Shown here one piece after another: positions 1 through 6,587 of a stretch of DNA of 10,655 bases. The stretch is from Deltaproteobacteria bacterium (GTDB lineage: Bacteria; Desulfobacterota; Anaeroferrophillalia; Anaeroferrophillales; Tharpellaceae), in NCBI GenBank assembly GCA_030595135.1, contig JAUVDU010000026.1, positions 1-10,655 of the forward strand, in the 5' to 3' direction. The position numbers were made by a program, and so were the translations under genes. The notes below the pieces were generated by a model, which was not told the DNA's origin, searched no databases, and saw nothing but the letters and a program-made list of their open reading frames with translations. How positions within the stretch are numbered: the first letter of the stretch is position 1; every line of letters starts with the position of its first letter.

Positions 1-108
1 AATGAACGGCAAAATCTCTACCTCTGGTGCCTTAATCAATATCGGGCCGGTATCCGTCAGGATATGCCCGATGCGGATGAGATCGAACGTTTGATCAGTA
101 AGCGATGA
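1..108 (+). CDS. C-terminal end of an unrecognised protein (5' truncated by window)
   Basis: Frame 1 is open from the first base and ends at a TGA at 106-108, giving 35 residues that end in ERLISKR. The tail is charged and helix-prone, with a segment containing YLWCLNQYRAG followed by an acidic stretch (DADEIERL). A good Rho-independent terminator follows about 55 bases later, which fits the true 3' end of a plus-strand gene. I do not recognise the family, and 35 residues are too few to assign a role. Confidence 0.6.
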   Translation, partial: NERQNLYLWCLNQYRAGIRQDMPDADEIERLISKR

Positions 109-161
109 TTTAGTTGTCGGTCGCTAGGAGGCAGTAATTCCTGACCCACTACGTTGTACGG

Positions 162-190
162 AAGCCCCTTGTTTTGTGAGGGGCTTTTTT
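162..190 (+). terminator. Rho-independent terminator of the upstream gene
   Basis: AAGCCCCT (162-169) pairs with AGGGGCTT (179-186) around a 9-base loop and runs into a T tract through 190. It lies 53 bases after the stop codon at 108, with no other gene between. Confidence 0.85.
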
Positions 191-349
191 ATGTTTAGGG
201 GATTAACTTTTTGTGTGATTCTATGGGACATTTAAATTAAGGGGTGGACTTTTCTTTTGTTGGAGATTATATTTGAGCAAAATGGTTCAATTTACGCATA
301 AATCTTTTAAAGTAACTTTCAGCTAACCCGCAAATTCTGGGTACACAAT

Positions 350-373
350 CCCGATTTTCTTCGGAGAATCGGG
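350..373 (+). promoter_or_regulatory. Stable C(UUCG)G hairpin in the 5' leader
   Basis: CCCGATTTTC (350-359) and GAGAATCGGG (364-373) form a 10-bp stem with one G-U wobble, closed by a TTCG tetraloop on a C-G pair, which is an exceptionally stable RNA fold. No T tract follows, so it is not a standard terminator. A GGAGA lies in the loop and 3' arm, 8 bases before an ATG at 376. A role as an RNA processing, stability or translation-control element is inference. Confidence 0.5.
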
Positions 374-428
374 TTATGTCCTCAGAATCTGCTGAAACCC
401 ATCAATATTCGATGCTTTTCTACTTACG

Positions 429-440
429 CTGAATAGTTAC
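429..440 (+). repeat. Dispersed word CTGAATAGTTAC, copy 1
   Basis: The 12-base word CTGAATAGTTAC occurs here and again at 4646-4657, both times intergenic and in the same orientation. It may be the end of a dispersed intergenic repeat. Two copies of 12 bases in 10.6 kb are unlikely by chance but not decisive. Confidence 0.35.
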
Positions 441-469
441 CTTTTTAACAAAATTAAGGAGAGTTATAG

Positions 470-1339
470 ATGAAACGTTTGGCAGCAGGTTTGCTCGTTA
501 TGGTTGTGATTGCGGTATCCGCCGTATTGCTGGTGATGCAGAGCCATAAAGTCGCCTATTCGGCTAAAATGGATAATCCGGCAGGAACCGTTGAAAAAGC
601 TCGACCGGCGACCGGAAGCCTTAGTGGTAAAGTGTTGGAAACTATGGACAGTGGCGGCTACACTTATGTTTTATTGGCTACCGAAGATGGTGAAAAATGG
701 GTGGCGGCGCCTAAAACTGTGGTTACCGTTGGCCAGTCGGCGGCTTTTGCCCCAGGCATGGTGATGCGTAATTTTAAGAGTGAAACTCTGGGCCGAACTT
801 TTGATGAAGTGGTTTTTTCATCTGGGGCAGCTGGTGCCGGCGGCGGTAAATCGATGGCTGCGGCAGCCGGTACTTGTCCTAGTGGTAAGGGAACAAGTGC
901 CGAGAGTGGCTCCGCTCCTCATATTGGTATGGGTGGTATGGGTGGCATGGGAGCTGCTACGGTTAGTGGTATGGGAGCTCTGAAATCCTCCGGCCGGGTA
1001 ACTGTGCCTCCGGTTGATCTGAAGATTGAAAAGGCAGCCGGAGAAAATGCTTTCACGGTTAGCGAAATCTACCAACAAGGGGCTGATTTAAATCAGAAAA
1101 AAGTGGCTGTGCGGGGAAAGGTTGTTAAAGTTTCTGCGAATATCATGGGTAAAAACTGGATTCATCTCCAGGATGGCACCGGTAAACCGGAAACCGGCAC
1201 CCATGATCTGGTATTCACTTCACAGCAAAAACCGACGGTTGGAGAAATTGTTGTGGCCGAAGGAATTTTGGCTGCAGATAAGGACTTTGGTGCCGGTTAC
1301 CGGTATGAGGTAATCGTTGAGGAGAGTGAATTCAAGTAG
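470..1339 (+). CDS. Exported NrfJ-like protein with two OB-fold domains
   Basis: The 289-aa product has a Lys/Arg start and a hydrophobic segment at about residues 5-24, so it is either secreted or anchored in the inner membrane facing the periplasm. Residues 51-117 match the NrfJ-related domain: SGKV, a GGYTYVLL strand, WVAAPKT, FAPGMVM and FDEVVFS. A low-complexity linker at about 118-175 is rich in Gly, Ala, Ser and Met (repeated GMGGMGG) and carries a single Cys (136). Residues 195-285 form a second OB-like domain with VRGKVVKV and NWIHLQDGTG. An AAGGAG at 456-461, 8 bases before the ATG, supports the start. A bidirectional terminator follows directly. NrfJ-type proteins often lie near cytochrome or nitrite-reductase genes, but none is seen here. 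The exact function is unknown. Confidence 0.85.
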   Translation: MKRLAAGLLVMVVIAVSAVLLVMQSHKVAYSAKMDNPAGTVEKARPATGSLSGKVLETMDSGGYTYVLLATEDGEKWVAAPKTVVTVGQSAAFAPGMVMRNFKSETLGRTFDEVVFSSGAAGAGGGKSMAAAAGTCPSGKGTSAESGSAPHIGMGGMGGMGAATVSGMGALKSSGRVTVPPVDLKIEKAAGENAFTVSEIYQQGADLNQKKVAVRGKVVKVSANIMGKNWIHLQDGTGKPETGTHDLVFTSQQKPTVGEIVVAEGILAADKDFGAGYRYEVIVEESEFK

Positions 1340-1365
1340 TCTTAAAAGTTTTTAGACTAGATAAA

Positions 1366-1398
1366 AAAAGGGGCACGGGTTAATCCTGTGCCCCTTTT
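1366..1398. terminator. Bidirectional terminator shared by convergent genes
   Basis: AAAAGGGGCACGGG (1366-1379) pairs with CCTGTGCCCCTTTT (1385-1398), with one G-T wobble and a 5-base loop. The plus strand exits into TTTTGTTGTTTTG. The minus strand exits into seven Ts (complement of 1363-1369). It lies between the plus-strand gene ending at 1339 and the minus-strand gene ending at 1380, and the stop codon of the minus-strand gene sits in the loop. Confidence 0.9.
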
Positions 1399-3230
1399 GT
1401 TGTTTTGTAACTACTCTTAAACTTCTCTAGTTGTTGAACATAATGGTTGATGTTGTCAACGTTGCCCCAATTTTTCAGAATCTCTTCTTCTATCGTGATG
1501 GCCATGCTCAAGTCGTTTTGGCGCCAATAGGCTTCGGCCAGCGTGTCGAGGACATGAGGGGCAGGTTTTAAATCTGTGGCTTCTTGGGCCAGTTCAAATC
1601 CCAGGTCGTAGTCGCGTAATGCCTTATCTTCTATCGTCAGGAGCAGCCAGGCTAAGTTGTTGAGAGTTTCCGGGTCATCCGGGCTGAGCTCGTGGGTTTG
1701 GTAGAGGGCCATCAGGGCCTTTTTTTCTTGGTCGATTTCGATGTAGAGAGAGCTTAAAGCAAACCAGAGTTCAGTTTCCCGTGGTTTTTCCTTGAGTAAA
1801 TGTTCGAGACGTTGACTTAGGTAGTGGTAGTTGAGTTGTTGGGCTATTCCGGTTTGTTGCCAATAGATGCCGGGCAGCAGAATTAGAAGAAAAACTACCA
1901 GATAGATCAGCAGACTCTTTTTAAGGCGTTGATGGTGGTTCTTGGCAATTTGGGGGTCGGCCAGTGCGGCTTTGAGAAAGCCGATGCGTTGGGGGATATT
2001 GAAATGGTGCCAGTTGGGTTTTTTACCGGCTTGACCGAGGAGATAGCCCAACTTTTCAAAAGCTGAAACCAGAAAGGGGCCGAGGCCGGGCAGATCCAGA
2101 GTTGCAAGGTCGGCCTGGCGTTCAAAATTACGCAGGAAAAAGCCGAAGACATAACGAAAGAAAAGCAGGTAAAGAAGCAGTAGCGGGAGCATCTCCAAGA
2201 GCGAGAAAAAGATCTCCTGACCGCCAATCTCGCTGTTAATCAGGGCGCTAATTGGGGCCGTAGTCATGAGCCAGGCGATGCCTAAGTCGAAGTAGAGATA
2301 ATTAAAAAAGAAGAAAGTCAGAAAGAAAATTAGGAAAAAGAGCAGGTGGCGATAGCGGACGTGGCCCAGCTCATGGCTCATTACGGCAATGATCTCTTCG
2401 CTGTTGAGCAGGCGTATCAGATCCGGGGTGATCAGAAGGTAGCGGCTGAAAGGGAAGGCTCCGACCACGGCTGCGGTGGCCATGCGGCCCTCAAATGGGG
2501 GCCAGAGCATAATCTCCCGGTAGCCGACTCGCTGTTGTCGGCAGAGTTCAACAATGGCATGGCGCAAAGGTGATTCCGGCAGCTTTTTACAGCGCCAGAG
2601 ATGAACCAGCAGGGGTGGGGCGGCGGTTGTCAGGATTAGGAGAAAAAGGACAAAAAGAGCAATTTCGCCTAATGGATGCGAAAGTGCCTGCTGCATGGCT
2701 TGCGGCAGCCAGATGCTGAAAAGGTCGATGATGAAAAGAATCGTCAGCCAAGGTACTACTAGGCCTAAAGCAAAACGCAACCTTGCCTTGATGTAGGCCC
2801 GGCGCGGCCTGATTAAGAGAATGCGCTCAGCAAAATAGCGGTGACTCTCACTCCAGATGATAATCTGGAGAAGGAAAAAAACACCTAGGCCTAAAAGGTT
2901 GTTCAGTCCTTCACTTCTTTTGATCAGGGGTAGAAGCTCAATCAGGGCTCCCAGATCGGCTCCGTAAACCATTCCGGCGAAAACTATTATAGCTCCAATC
3001 TGGAGCTGCATTTGCAGGCGGTCATAGAGAGTTGGCAACTGATCGTTGCTTACGTACGGGGCCTTTTGGCTTAAACGTCGGCAGCGTTTGCGGACGAGCC
3101 AGAAGAAGAGCAAAAACAAGGCTGAAATCAAGGGCAGACAGTAGCTTTCCTGCAAGAGTTCCGGCGCTCGTCCAGGTCGGGCCGTATAGATAAGAATAAC
3201 AATAATATAGAAAATAAATGTTTGGTACAT
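1380..3230 (-). CDS. Membrane M48 (Ste24/HtpX-type) zinc metalloprotease with C-terminal TPR repeats
   Basis: The 616-aa integral membrane protease has hydrophobic segments at about residues 4-18, 31-46, 77-95, 112-126, 152-173, 187-204, 294-325, 340-366 and 438-454. The zinc site is HELGH at 286-290, with the third ligand in an ExxxD motif, E370 to D374 (FERQAD). Both match family M48. After the last membrane segment, residues about 480-590 look like two or three TPR units (ALSSLY, NNLAWLLL, DTLAEAYW with following helices). Known M48 enzymes degrade misfolded membrane or envelope proteins; the TPRs suggest partner or substrate binding. The ATG at 3230 is the only in-frame option, because a stop lies just upstream at 3243-3245 and the next Met is at residue 74. 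It has no clear Shine-Dalgarno. It is probably cotranscribed with the amidohydrolase 72 bases upstream. Confidence 0.9.
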   Translation of the reverse strand: MYQTFIFYIIVILIYTARPGRAPELLQESYCLPLISALFLLFFWLVRKRCRRLSQKAPYVSNDQLPTLYDRLQMQLQIGAIIVFAGMVYGADLGALIELLPLIKRSEGLNNLLGLGVFFLLQIIIWSESHRYFAERILLIRPRRAYIKARLRFALGLVVPWLTILFIIDLFSIWLPQAMQQALSHPLGEIALFVLFLLILTTAAPPLLVHLWRCKKLPESPLRHAIVELCRQQRVGYREIMLWPPFEGRMATAAVVGAFPFSRYLLITPDLIRLLNSEEIIAVMSHELGHVRYRHLLFFLIFFLTFFFFNYLYFDLGIAWLMTTAPISALINSEIGGQEIFFSLLEMLPLLLLYLLFFRYVFGFFLRNFERQADLATLDLPGLGPFLVSAFEKLGYLLGQAGKKPNWHHFNIPQRIGFLKAALADPQIAKNHHQRLKKSLLIYLVVFLLILLPGIYWQQTGIAQQLNYHYLSQRLEHLLKEKPRETELWFALSSLYIEIDQEKKALMALYQTHELSPDDPETLNNLAWLLLTIEDKALRDYDLGFELAQEATDLKPAPHVLDTLAEAYWRQNDLSMAITIEEEILKNWGNVDNINHYVQQLEKFKSSYKTTKGAQD

Positions 3231-3237
3231 AGATTTA

Positions 3238-3274
3238 ACAGTTCAAAGTTTACAGTTCAGGGTTCAAAGTTTTG
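3238..3274. repeat. Degenerate tandem GTTCAAAGTTT repeat
   Basis: GTTCAAAGTTT occurs at 3241-3251 and 3262-3272. A partial unit (ACAGTTCA) starts at 3238 and again at 3252. The block fills half of the 72-base gap between the amidohydrolase stop and the M48 start, where the protease's ribosome binding site would be expected. Similar TTCAAAG-rich blocks are, to my recollection, common intergenic repeats in related genomes. Confidence 0.6.
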
Positions 3275-3302
3275 TTTGGCTCTGTATGCGTTGTTTCCGG
3301 GG

Positions 3303-4490
3303 TTAAAGAAAAATTTCTGGAACTACACTCCAAGCTGCTATTTTCCCCGGTTCCAGAGTTCCGTAATCAGTGTTAATGGCGAGCGCCTGGGCTGGGTTTA
3401 TGGTCAGCATTTTAAGTCCGGTTGGGAAATCCATGGCCGATTTATCTTCAGTCAGGAGAAACTCAAGCTCATGCCAAAGGTTGAGGTCGTAGTTTGAAGT
3501 CAAGCTGTCGGTTCCCAGGCAGAGATTGACCCCGGCCTTATCTAATTTCTCCCACGGGGTGCGACCGACATTGATGAAAGAGTTACTGCGAGGGCAGAGG
3601 CAGACATTGACCCGGTGGCGGGCCAAGGTGTCGATATCACTTTGATCCAGCTTAACGCAATGAATCGCCAGGGTCATTTTATCGAGGAGGTGCAGTTTTT
3701 CAGCATAGGCTACCGGGGAACAACCCGGGGCTACGAAGTCGAGGGGCAGAATCCCGGCATCACGGAAAAAATCAGCCAGCTCGCCGCGGCCATTAAGCAA
3801 TAGTTCGCTTTCGCCGCACGATTCAGCCATGTGCAGGGCAAAAGGGCGGAGTCTTTGTTGATCCCATTTTTTGGCCGCCTGCAGGGTGGCGGCGTCAGTT
3901 GAGTAGAAGGCGTGCCCGGCCCGGCAGAAATTATCATAATCGACGATCTCGGGGGCACTGATTTCGCCCGATGTTAAGGGCAGGGGAGTTTTGCTGTCCG
4001 GGGCGGCAAAGCCGAAATGCTGAGCCATAAGCCAGTGTGCAAAAGTCTGTTTTTGGAGGGAGTGAGCTAATTGTCCTGCGTGTCGGGCGGCCATGTCGGC
4101 CGCAAAAACAGTTCCGCTGGAACGCATCTCATTAACTGCATCAGCCAAAGCCTTATCATCGGGAGGCTCTTCGAGATGAGGGACCAGACTTTTAAGCCAA
4201 GTAACAAAGCCCCGGCCGCCGATGGTCTTACCTGCCAGGTGTGAGATTTCGAGATGGGTATGCGCGTTAATTAACCCTGGTGCAATAGTTACCGCGCCCA
4301 GATCAACAACTTTTTGGTAGCTCTCGTTTTGCAGTGAATGATAATTGCCGATCGCCTTGATCCGGTCGCCGTTAGCGGTCGTCTGAATCAGCAATGCCCC
4401 GTTATCGATAGCTTTTTGTCCTGGAACCATGGTCAAAATAGTAGCGGCTCGCAGCAAAAGATTGTTCGTTTTGTCGTCGCTAAATTCCAT
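3303..4490 (-). CDS. Amidohydrolase, AtzA/SsnA/MTA-SAH deaminase-like family (COG0402 type)
   Basis: The 395-aa cytoplasmic metal-dependent hydrolase shows the hallmarks in order: the PGLINAHTHLE motif with metal ligands H77 and H79, H220 with E223 (ALHMAES), H277 (LAIHC), and D328 (LGTDSLTSN). This set matches deaminases acting on adenosine-like or aminofutalosine substrates, including methylthioadenosine/SAH deaminase. By-eye motif comparison cannot choose the substrate. Aminodeoxyfutalosine deaminase of the menaquinone pathway is one possibility, with no other such gene visible here. The complement of 4491-4507 gives a purine-rich AAGGAAGAG right before the ATG, supporting this start. The C-terminus ends soon after the usual LEPGKIA motif (residues 380-385), at the short end for the family. 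It probably shares a transcript with the M48 protease downstream. Confidence 0.88.
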   Translation of the reverse strand: MEFSDDKTNNLLLRAATILTMVPGQKAIDNGALLIQTTANGDRIKAIGNYHSLQNESYQKVVDLGAVTIAPGLINAHTHLEISHLAGKTIGGRGFVTWLKSLVPHLEEPPDDKALADAVNEMRSSGTVFAADMAARHAGQLAHSLQKQTFAHWLMAQHFGFAAPDSKTPLPLTSGEISAPEIVDYDNFCRAGHAFYSTDAATLQAAKKWDQQRLRPFALHMAESCGESELLLNGRGELADFFRDAGILPLDFVAPGCSPVAYAEKLHLLDKMTLAIHCVKLDQSDIDTLARHRVNVCLCPRSNSFINVGRTPWEKLDKAGVNLCLGTDSLTSNYDLNLWHELEFLLTEDKSAMDFPTGLKMLTINPAQALAINTDYGTLEPGKIAAWSVVPEIFL

Positions 4491-4594
4491 CTCTTCCTTT
4501 TTTTACGATGTTATCATGCGTATCTGCAAAAGTAAGTATCTTAAAGTATAATTCTTGTAAAGGAGAAAAAGCGGTGGGGGTAGATGGGCAAAAG

Positions 4595-4617
4595 GGGGAC
4601 GATGGGGTCAAATAGGG
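4595..4617 (+). repeat. Possible relic of the REP/RAYT-type repeat
   Basis: Within the gap between the amidohydrolase and GNAT genes, GGGGACG (4595-4601) is followed by GGGGTCAAATAGGG (4604-4617). GGTCAAATAGGG recurs exactly at 6476-6487, just outside the left array of the transposase module. GGGGTCAAA recurs inverted at 7390-7398, just outside its right end. The shared words suggest a decayed or solo copy of the same repeat family. No transposase is present here. Confidence 0.4.
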
Positions 4618-4645
4618 TACGGGTTACCTTGGGCTCTGTGGTTAT

Positions 4646-4657
4646 CTGAATAGTTAC
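4646..4657 (+). repeat. Dispersed word CTGAATAGTTAC, copy 2
   Basis: Exact second copy of the 12-base word at 429-440. It lies 7 bases from the 3' end of the GNAT gene and close to the possible REP relic. Confidence 0.35.
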
Positions 4658-4664
4658 GATTGCT

Positions 4665-5141
4665 TTAGCTCTTTACCAATTGATCACGATAAATCCCCGG
4701 TGAAGATCCCTCTATTATAGTTGCTTTCGCAACTTTAGAGTAGAAATTAGTGGAACTGACTCTGCCGATGATGGCATAGGCATACCCGTTTGCTTTCATT
4801 GCGTAGAGGCAAGATAGCAGCAAGGCTTTACCGATTCCGAGTCTCCGTTTATCCTCAGCCACACCTGTGGGGCCAAAGAAATTCTTGCAGGTGCAGTCAT
4901 AGCAGGCAAAGCCTATTATTTTTCCCCTCTCTGTAGCTATGAAGCAGGACACCGGCTGGAGGCTGAAAGCAACACTGCACTCACTCGCCCATTGTTTACC
5001 GAACGAGCTACTTACCCATTCGATAACCTCATATTTTTCGTAAGCTAAGGCAACTCGAATTAGGATTTCTTGAGCATTAAATTTTTTGTCAAGGGATCTC
5101 ACTTCAGGAAGATCGTACAATTTAACCAACATATCAGACAT
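4665..5141 (-). CDS. GNAT-family N-acetyltransferase
   Basis: The 158-aa protein (from the chosen start) carries the acetyl-CoA binding motif A: GVAEDKRRLGIGKALL, with the R/Q-x-x-G-x-G core (RRLGIG) at about residues 99-104. It is preceded by the strand pair FIATERGKIIGFACYD and followed by a motif-B-like NFYSKVAKAT. The family transfers acetyl from acetyl-CoA to an amine of a small molecule or protein; the acceptor cannot be told. Four Cys cluster at about residues 66-85, including CTC. A longer form starting at 5165 is possible, but an AGGAGA at 5152-5157 sits 10 bases before the ATG at 5141, whereas the 5165 ATG has no ribosome binding site. It is divergent from ampG, and 174 bases separate it from the amidohydrolase, so cotranscription with that gene is uncertain. 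Confidence 0.88.
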   Translation of the reverse strand: MSDMLVKLYDLPEVRSLDKKFNAQEILIRVALAYEKYEVIEWVSSSFGKQWASECSVAFSLQPVSCFIATERGKIIGFACYDCTCKNFFGPTGVAEDKRRLGIGKALLLSCLYAMKANGYAYAIIGRVSSTNFYSKVAKATIIEGSSPGIYRDQLVKS

Positions 5142-5151
5142 GTTACTTGAT

Positions 5152-5157
5152 TCTCCT
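5152..5157 (-). promoter_or_regulatory. Ribosome binding site selecting the 5141 start
   Basis: AGGAGA on the minus strand lies 10 bases before the ATG at 5141. It falls inside the longer reading frame that opens at 5165, so it argues for the shorter GNAT protein. Confidence 0.6.
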
Positions 5158-5200
5158 GTTGACATTTAATAGTCAGTAATCTATTGCCAACGGCAACTCA

Positions 5201-5224
5201 AGCCTGTTGGTCAGGCTCTTTTAT
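5201..5224 (+). terminator. Terminator-like hairpin in the ampG leader
   Basis: AGCCTG (5201-5206) and CAGGCT (5212-5217) enclose a 5-base loop and run into CTTTTATT. A smaller hairpin, TTGCC-AAC-GGCAA, precedes it at 5184-5196. No plus-strand gene lies upstream, so the element is either an attenuator in the ampG leader or a leftover. The T tract is short. Confidence 0.4.
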
Positions 5225-5244
5225 TAATTTGCACGAGCTTGAAT

Positions 5245-5249
5245 TGGAG
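5245..5249 (+). promoter_or_regulatory. Ribosome binding site supporting the TTG start of ampG
   Basis: TGGAG ends 8 bases before the TTG at 5258. The next in-frame Met (residue 13, at 5294) would remove the first turn before the first membrane helix and has no comparable site. Confidence 0.65.
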
Positions 5250-5257
5250 TTGTATTC

Positions 5258-6472
5258 TTGAAGGATTTTCTGTCGGCAATTTGTACGCCTCGAATGTTGG
5301 TCGCTTTACTCATGGGCTTTGCTTGTGGGGTGCCTCTGCTTCTGACCATCTCCGTTCTCCAGGCTTGGATGAAGGATGTTGGGGTAGATATCAAAGTTAT
5401 CGGGCTTTTTTCGTTGGTTGGCCTGCCTTATACCCTGAAATTTCTCTGGGCTCCGATAATGGATCGCTTCACTTTGCCTTTTCTTGGTCGACGCCGGGGT
5501 TGGATTTTACTGTTTCAGCTTTTGTTGGTGTTGGCAATAGCATTACTAGGTTTTACCAACCCTTTAGCCAGTCCGATGCTGGTGGCCCTGGCCGCCTTTT
5601 TGGTGACTTTTTTCTCTGCCTCTCAGGATATTGTCGTCGATGCTTATCGTCGTGAAGATCTTTCTGATCTTGAGTTGGGCTTGGGTTCTTCACTCTATGT
5701 CAATGGTTACCGGGTTGGCATGCTGGTGGCCGGTAGTGGCGGTTTGATTATGGCCGACTACCTTACATTTCGCTCGGTCTATTTGCTGCTTGCGGCAACG
5801 ATGCTGGTTGGCGTGGTGACTACTTACTTTTGTCGAGAACCGGAACATTCTCATGGTACGCCTTCGACTTTCAAGGATGCGGTCGTAGGCCCCTTTGTTG
5901 ACTATTTCAGTCGCCCGGGAGCTTTGTTATTACTCGCTTTTGTTCTCTTTTACAAGATTGGAGACCAGATGGCTTCGGCGATGACGATGCCTTTCTACCT
6001 GGAGATCGGCTTCACAAAAACCGAGATTGGAACGGTTGTGAAACTGTTTGGTTTTTGGGCGACAATTGGTGGTGGTTTGTTGGGCGGCATTCTTATGTTG
6101 AGACTTGGTCTCTATCGTTCTCTCTGGGGTTTTGGTGTCCTGCAGGCAGTTTCAACGGCCGGTTTTGTCCTGCTTGCCCAGGTTGGTGCCAACCTCTCTC
6201 TGTTGGCGGCCGTAATTGCTTTTGAAAATTTAAGCGGTGGTATGGGGACGGCAGCCTATGTTGCCTATATGGCTAGTCTGACAAATAAAAAATTTACGGC
6301 TACTCAATATGCTTTACTCACAAGTTTGATGGGAATTCCTCGTGTTCTGGCTTCTGCTCCTACTGGATTTATCGTTGCGGCTTGGGGTTGGAGCTCATTT
6401 TTTATCTTTTGCACCCTGATCGCTCTGCCCGGACTCTTGTTGCTGAACTGGGTCAGAAACGACAGTTTGTAG
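5258..6472 (+). CDS. ampG: AmpG-family muropeptide permease (MFS)
   Basis: The 404-aa inner-membrane MFS protein belongs to the AmpG family, which imports GlcNAc-1,6-anhydro-MurNAc peptides from the periplasm for peptidoglycan recycling. In organisms with AmpR/AmpC this also feeds beta-lactamase induction. Diagnostic motifs are GLPYTLKFLWAPIMDR at 55-70, LGRRRGW at 76-82, SASQDIVVDAYR at 120-131, KIGDQM at 233-238, ENLSGGMGTAAYVAYM at 323-338 and PTGF at 368-371. About twelve hydrophobic helices are visible. The length matches 12-helix AmpG proteins rather than the 491-aa E. coli form with two extra helices. The start is a TTG at 5258 with TGGAG before it. After the stop only a weak hairpin (AGGGA 6484-6488 with TCCCT 6495-6499) is seen before the repeat array. 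No AmpD or AmpR gene is near. Confidence 0.93.
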   Translation: MKDFLSAICTPRMLVALLMGFACGVPLLLTISVLQAWMKDVGVDIKVIGLFSLVGLPYTLKFLWAPIMDRFTLPFLGRRRGWILLFQLLLVLAIALLGFTNPLASPMLVALAAFLVTFFSASQDIVVDAYRREDLSDLELGLGSSLYVNGYRVGMLVAGSGGLIMADYLTFRSVYLLLAATMLVGVVTTYFCREPEHSHGTPSTFKDAVVGPFVDYFSRPGALLLLAFVLFYKIGDQMASAMTMPFYLEIGFTKTEIGTVVKLFGFWATIGGGLLGGILMLRLGLYRSLWGFGVLQAVSTAGFVLLAQVGANLSLLAAVIAFENLSGGMGTAAYVAYMASLTNKKFTATQYALLTSLMGIPRVLASAPTGFIVAAWGWSSFFIFCTLIALPGLLLLNWVRNDSL

Positions 6473-6502
6473 TTCGGTCAAATAGGGATTCTTTTCCCTC
6501 TT

Positions 6503-6587
6503 TCTATTCCGGGGTCTATTCCGGGGACGGTCTATTCCGGGGACAGGTCTATTCCGGGGACGTCTATTCCGCTATTCCGGGGACACC
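6503..6587 (+). repeat. Left tandem array, six TCTATTCCGGGGAC-type units
   Basis: Units begin at 6503, 6515, 6531, 6548, 6563 and 6572. Their lengths range from 9 to 17 bases and vary only after the core (GGGG, GGGGACGG, GGGGACAGG, GGGGACG, G, GGGGACACC). The unit at 6563 is truncated to TCTATTCCG. The last unit merges into the 17-bp inverted repeat and abuts the transposase stop codon. Confidence 0.92.

Larger units (their letters stand above)
191..469 (+). other. Gene-free leader region before the OB-fold protein gene
   Basis: AT-rich stretch without a convincing gene. It contains a weak sigma70-like pair (TTGAGC at 273-278 and CATAAA near 297-302, spacing 18), a strong UUCG hairpin at 350-373, an 18-codon ORF at 376-432 and a CTGAATAGTTAC word at 429-440. 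A clear AAGGAG ribosome binding site at 456-461 serves the gene at 470. If the weak promoter is real, the transcript carries a 5' UTR of about 160 bases. Confidence 0.4.

Noticed and set aside
5142..5165. Longer GNAT start at 5165
   Set aside because: There is no ribosome binding site before it, while AGGAGA sits correctly for the ATG at 5141.
6484..6499. Terminator after ampG
   Set aside because: Only a 5-bp stem with a broken T tract; too weak to list.
6503..6587. CRISPR-like array
   Set aside because: The units are 9-17 bases and directly adjacent with no unique spacers, so this is a tandem REP-type array.
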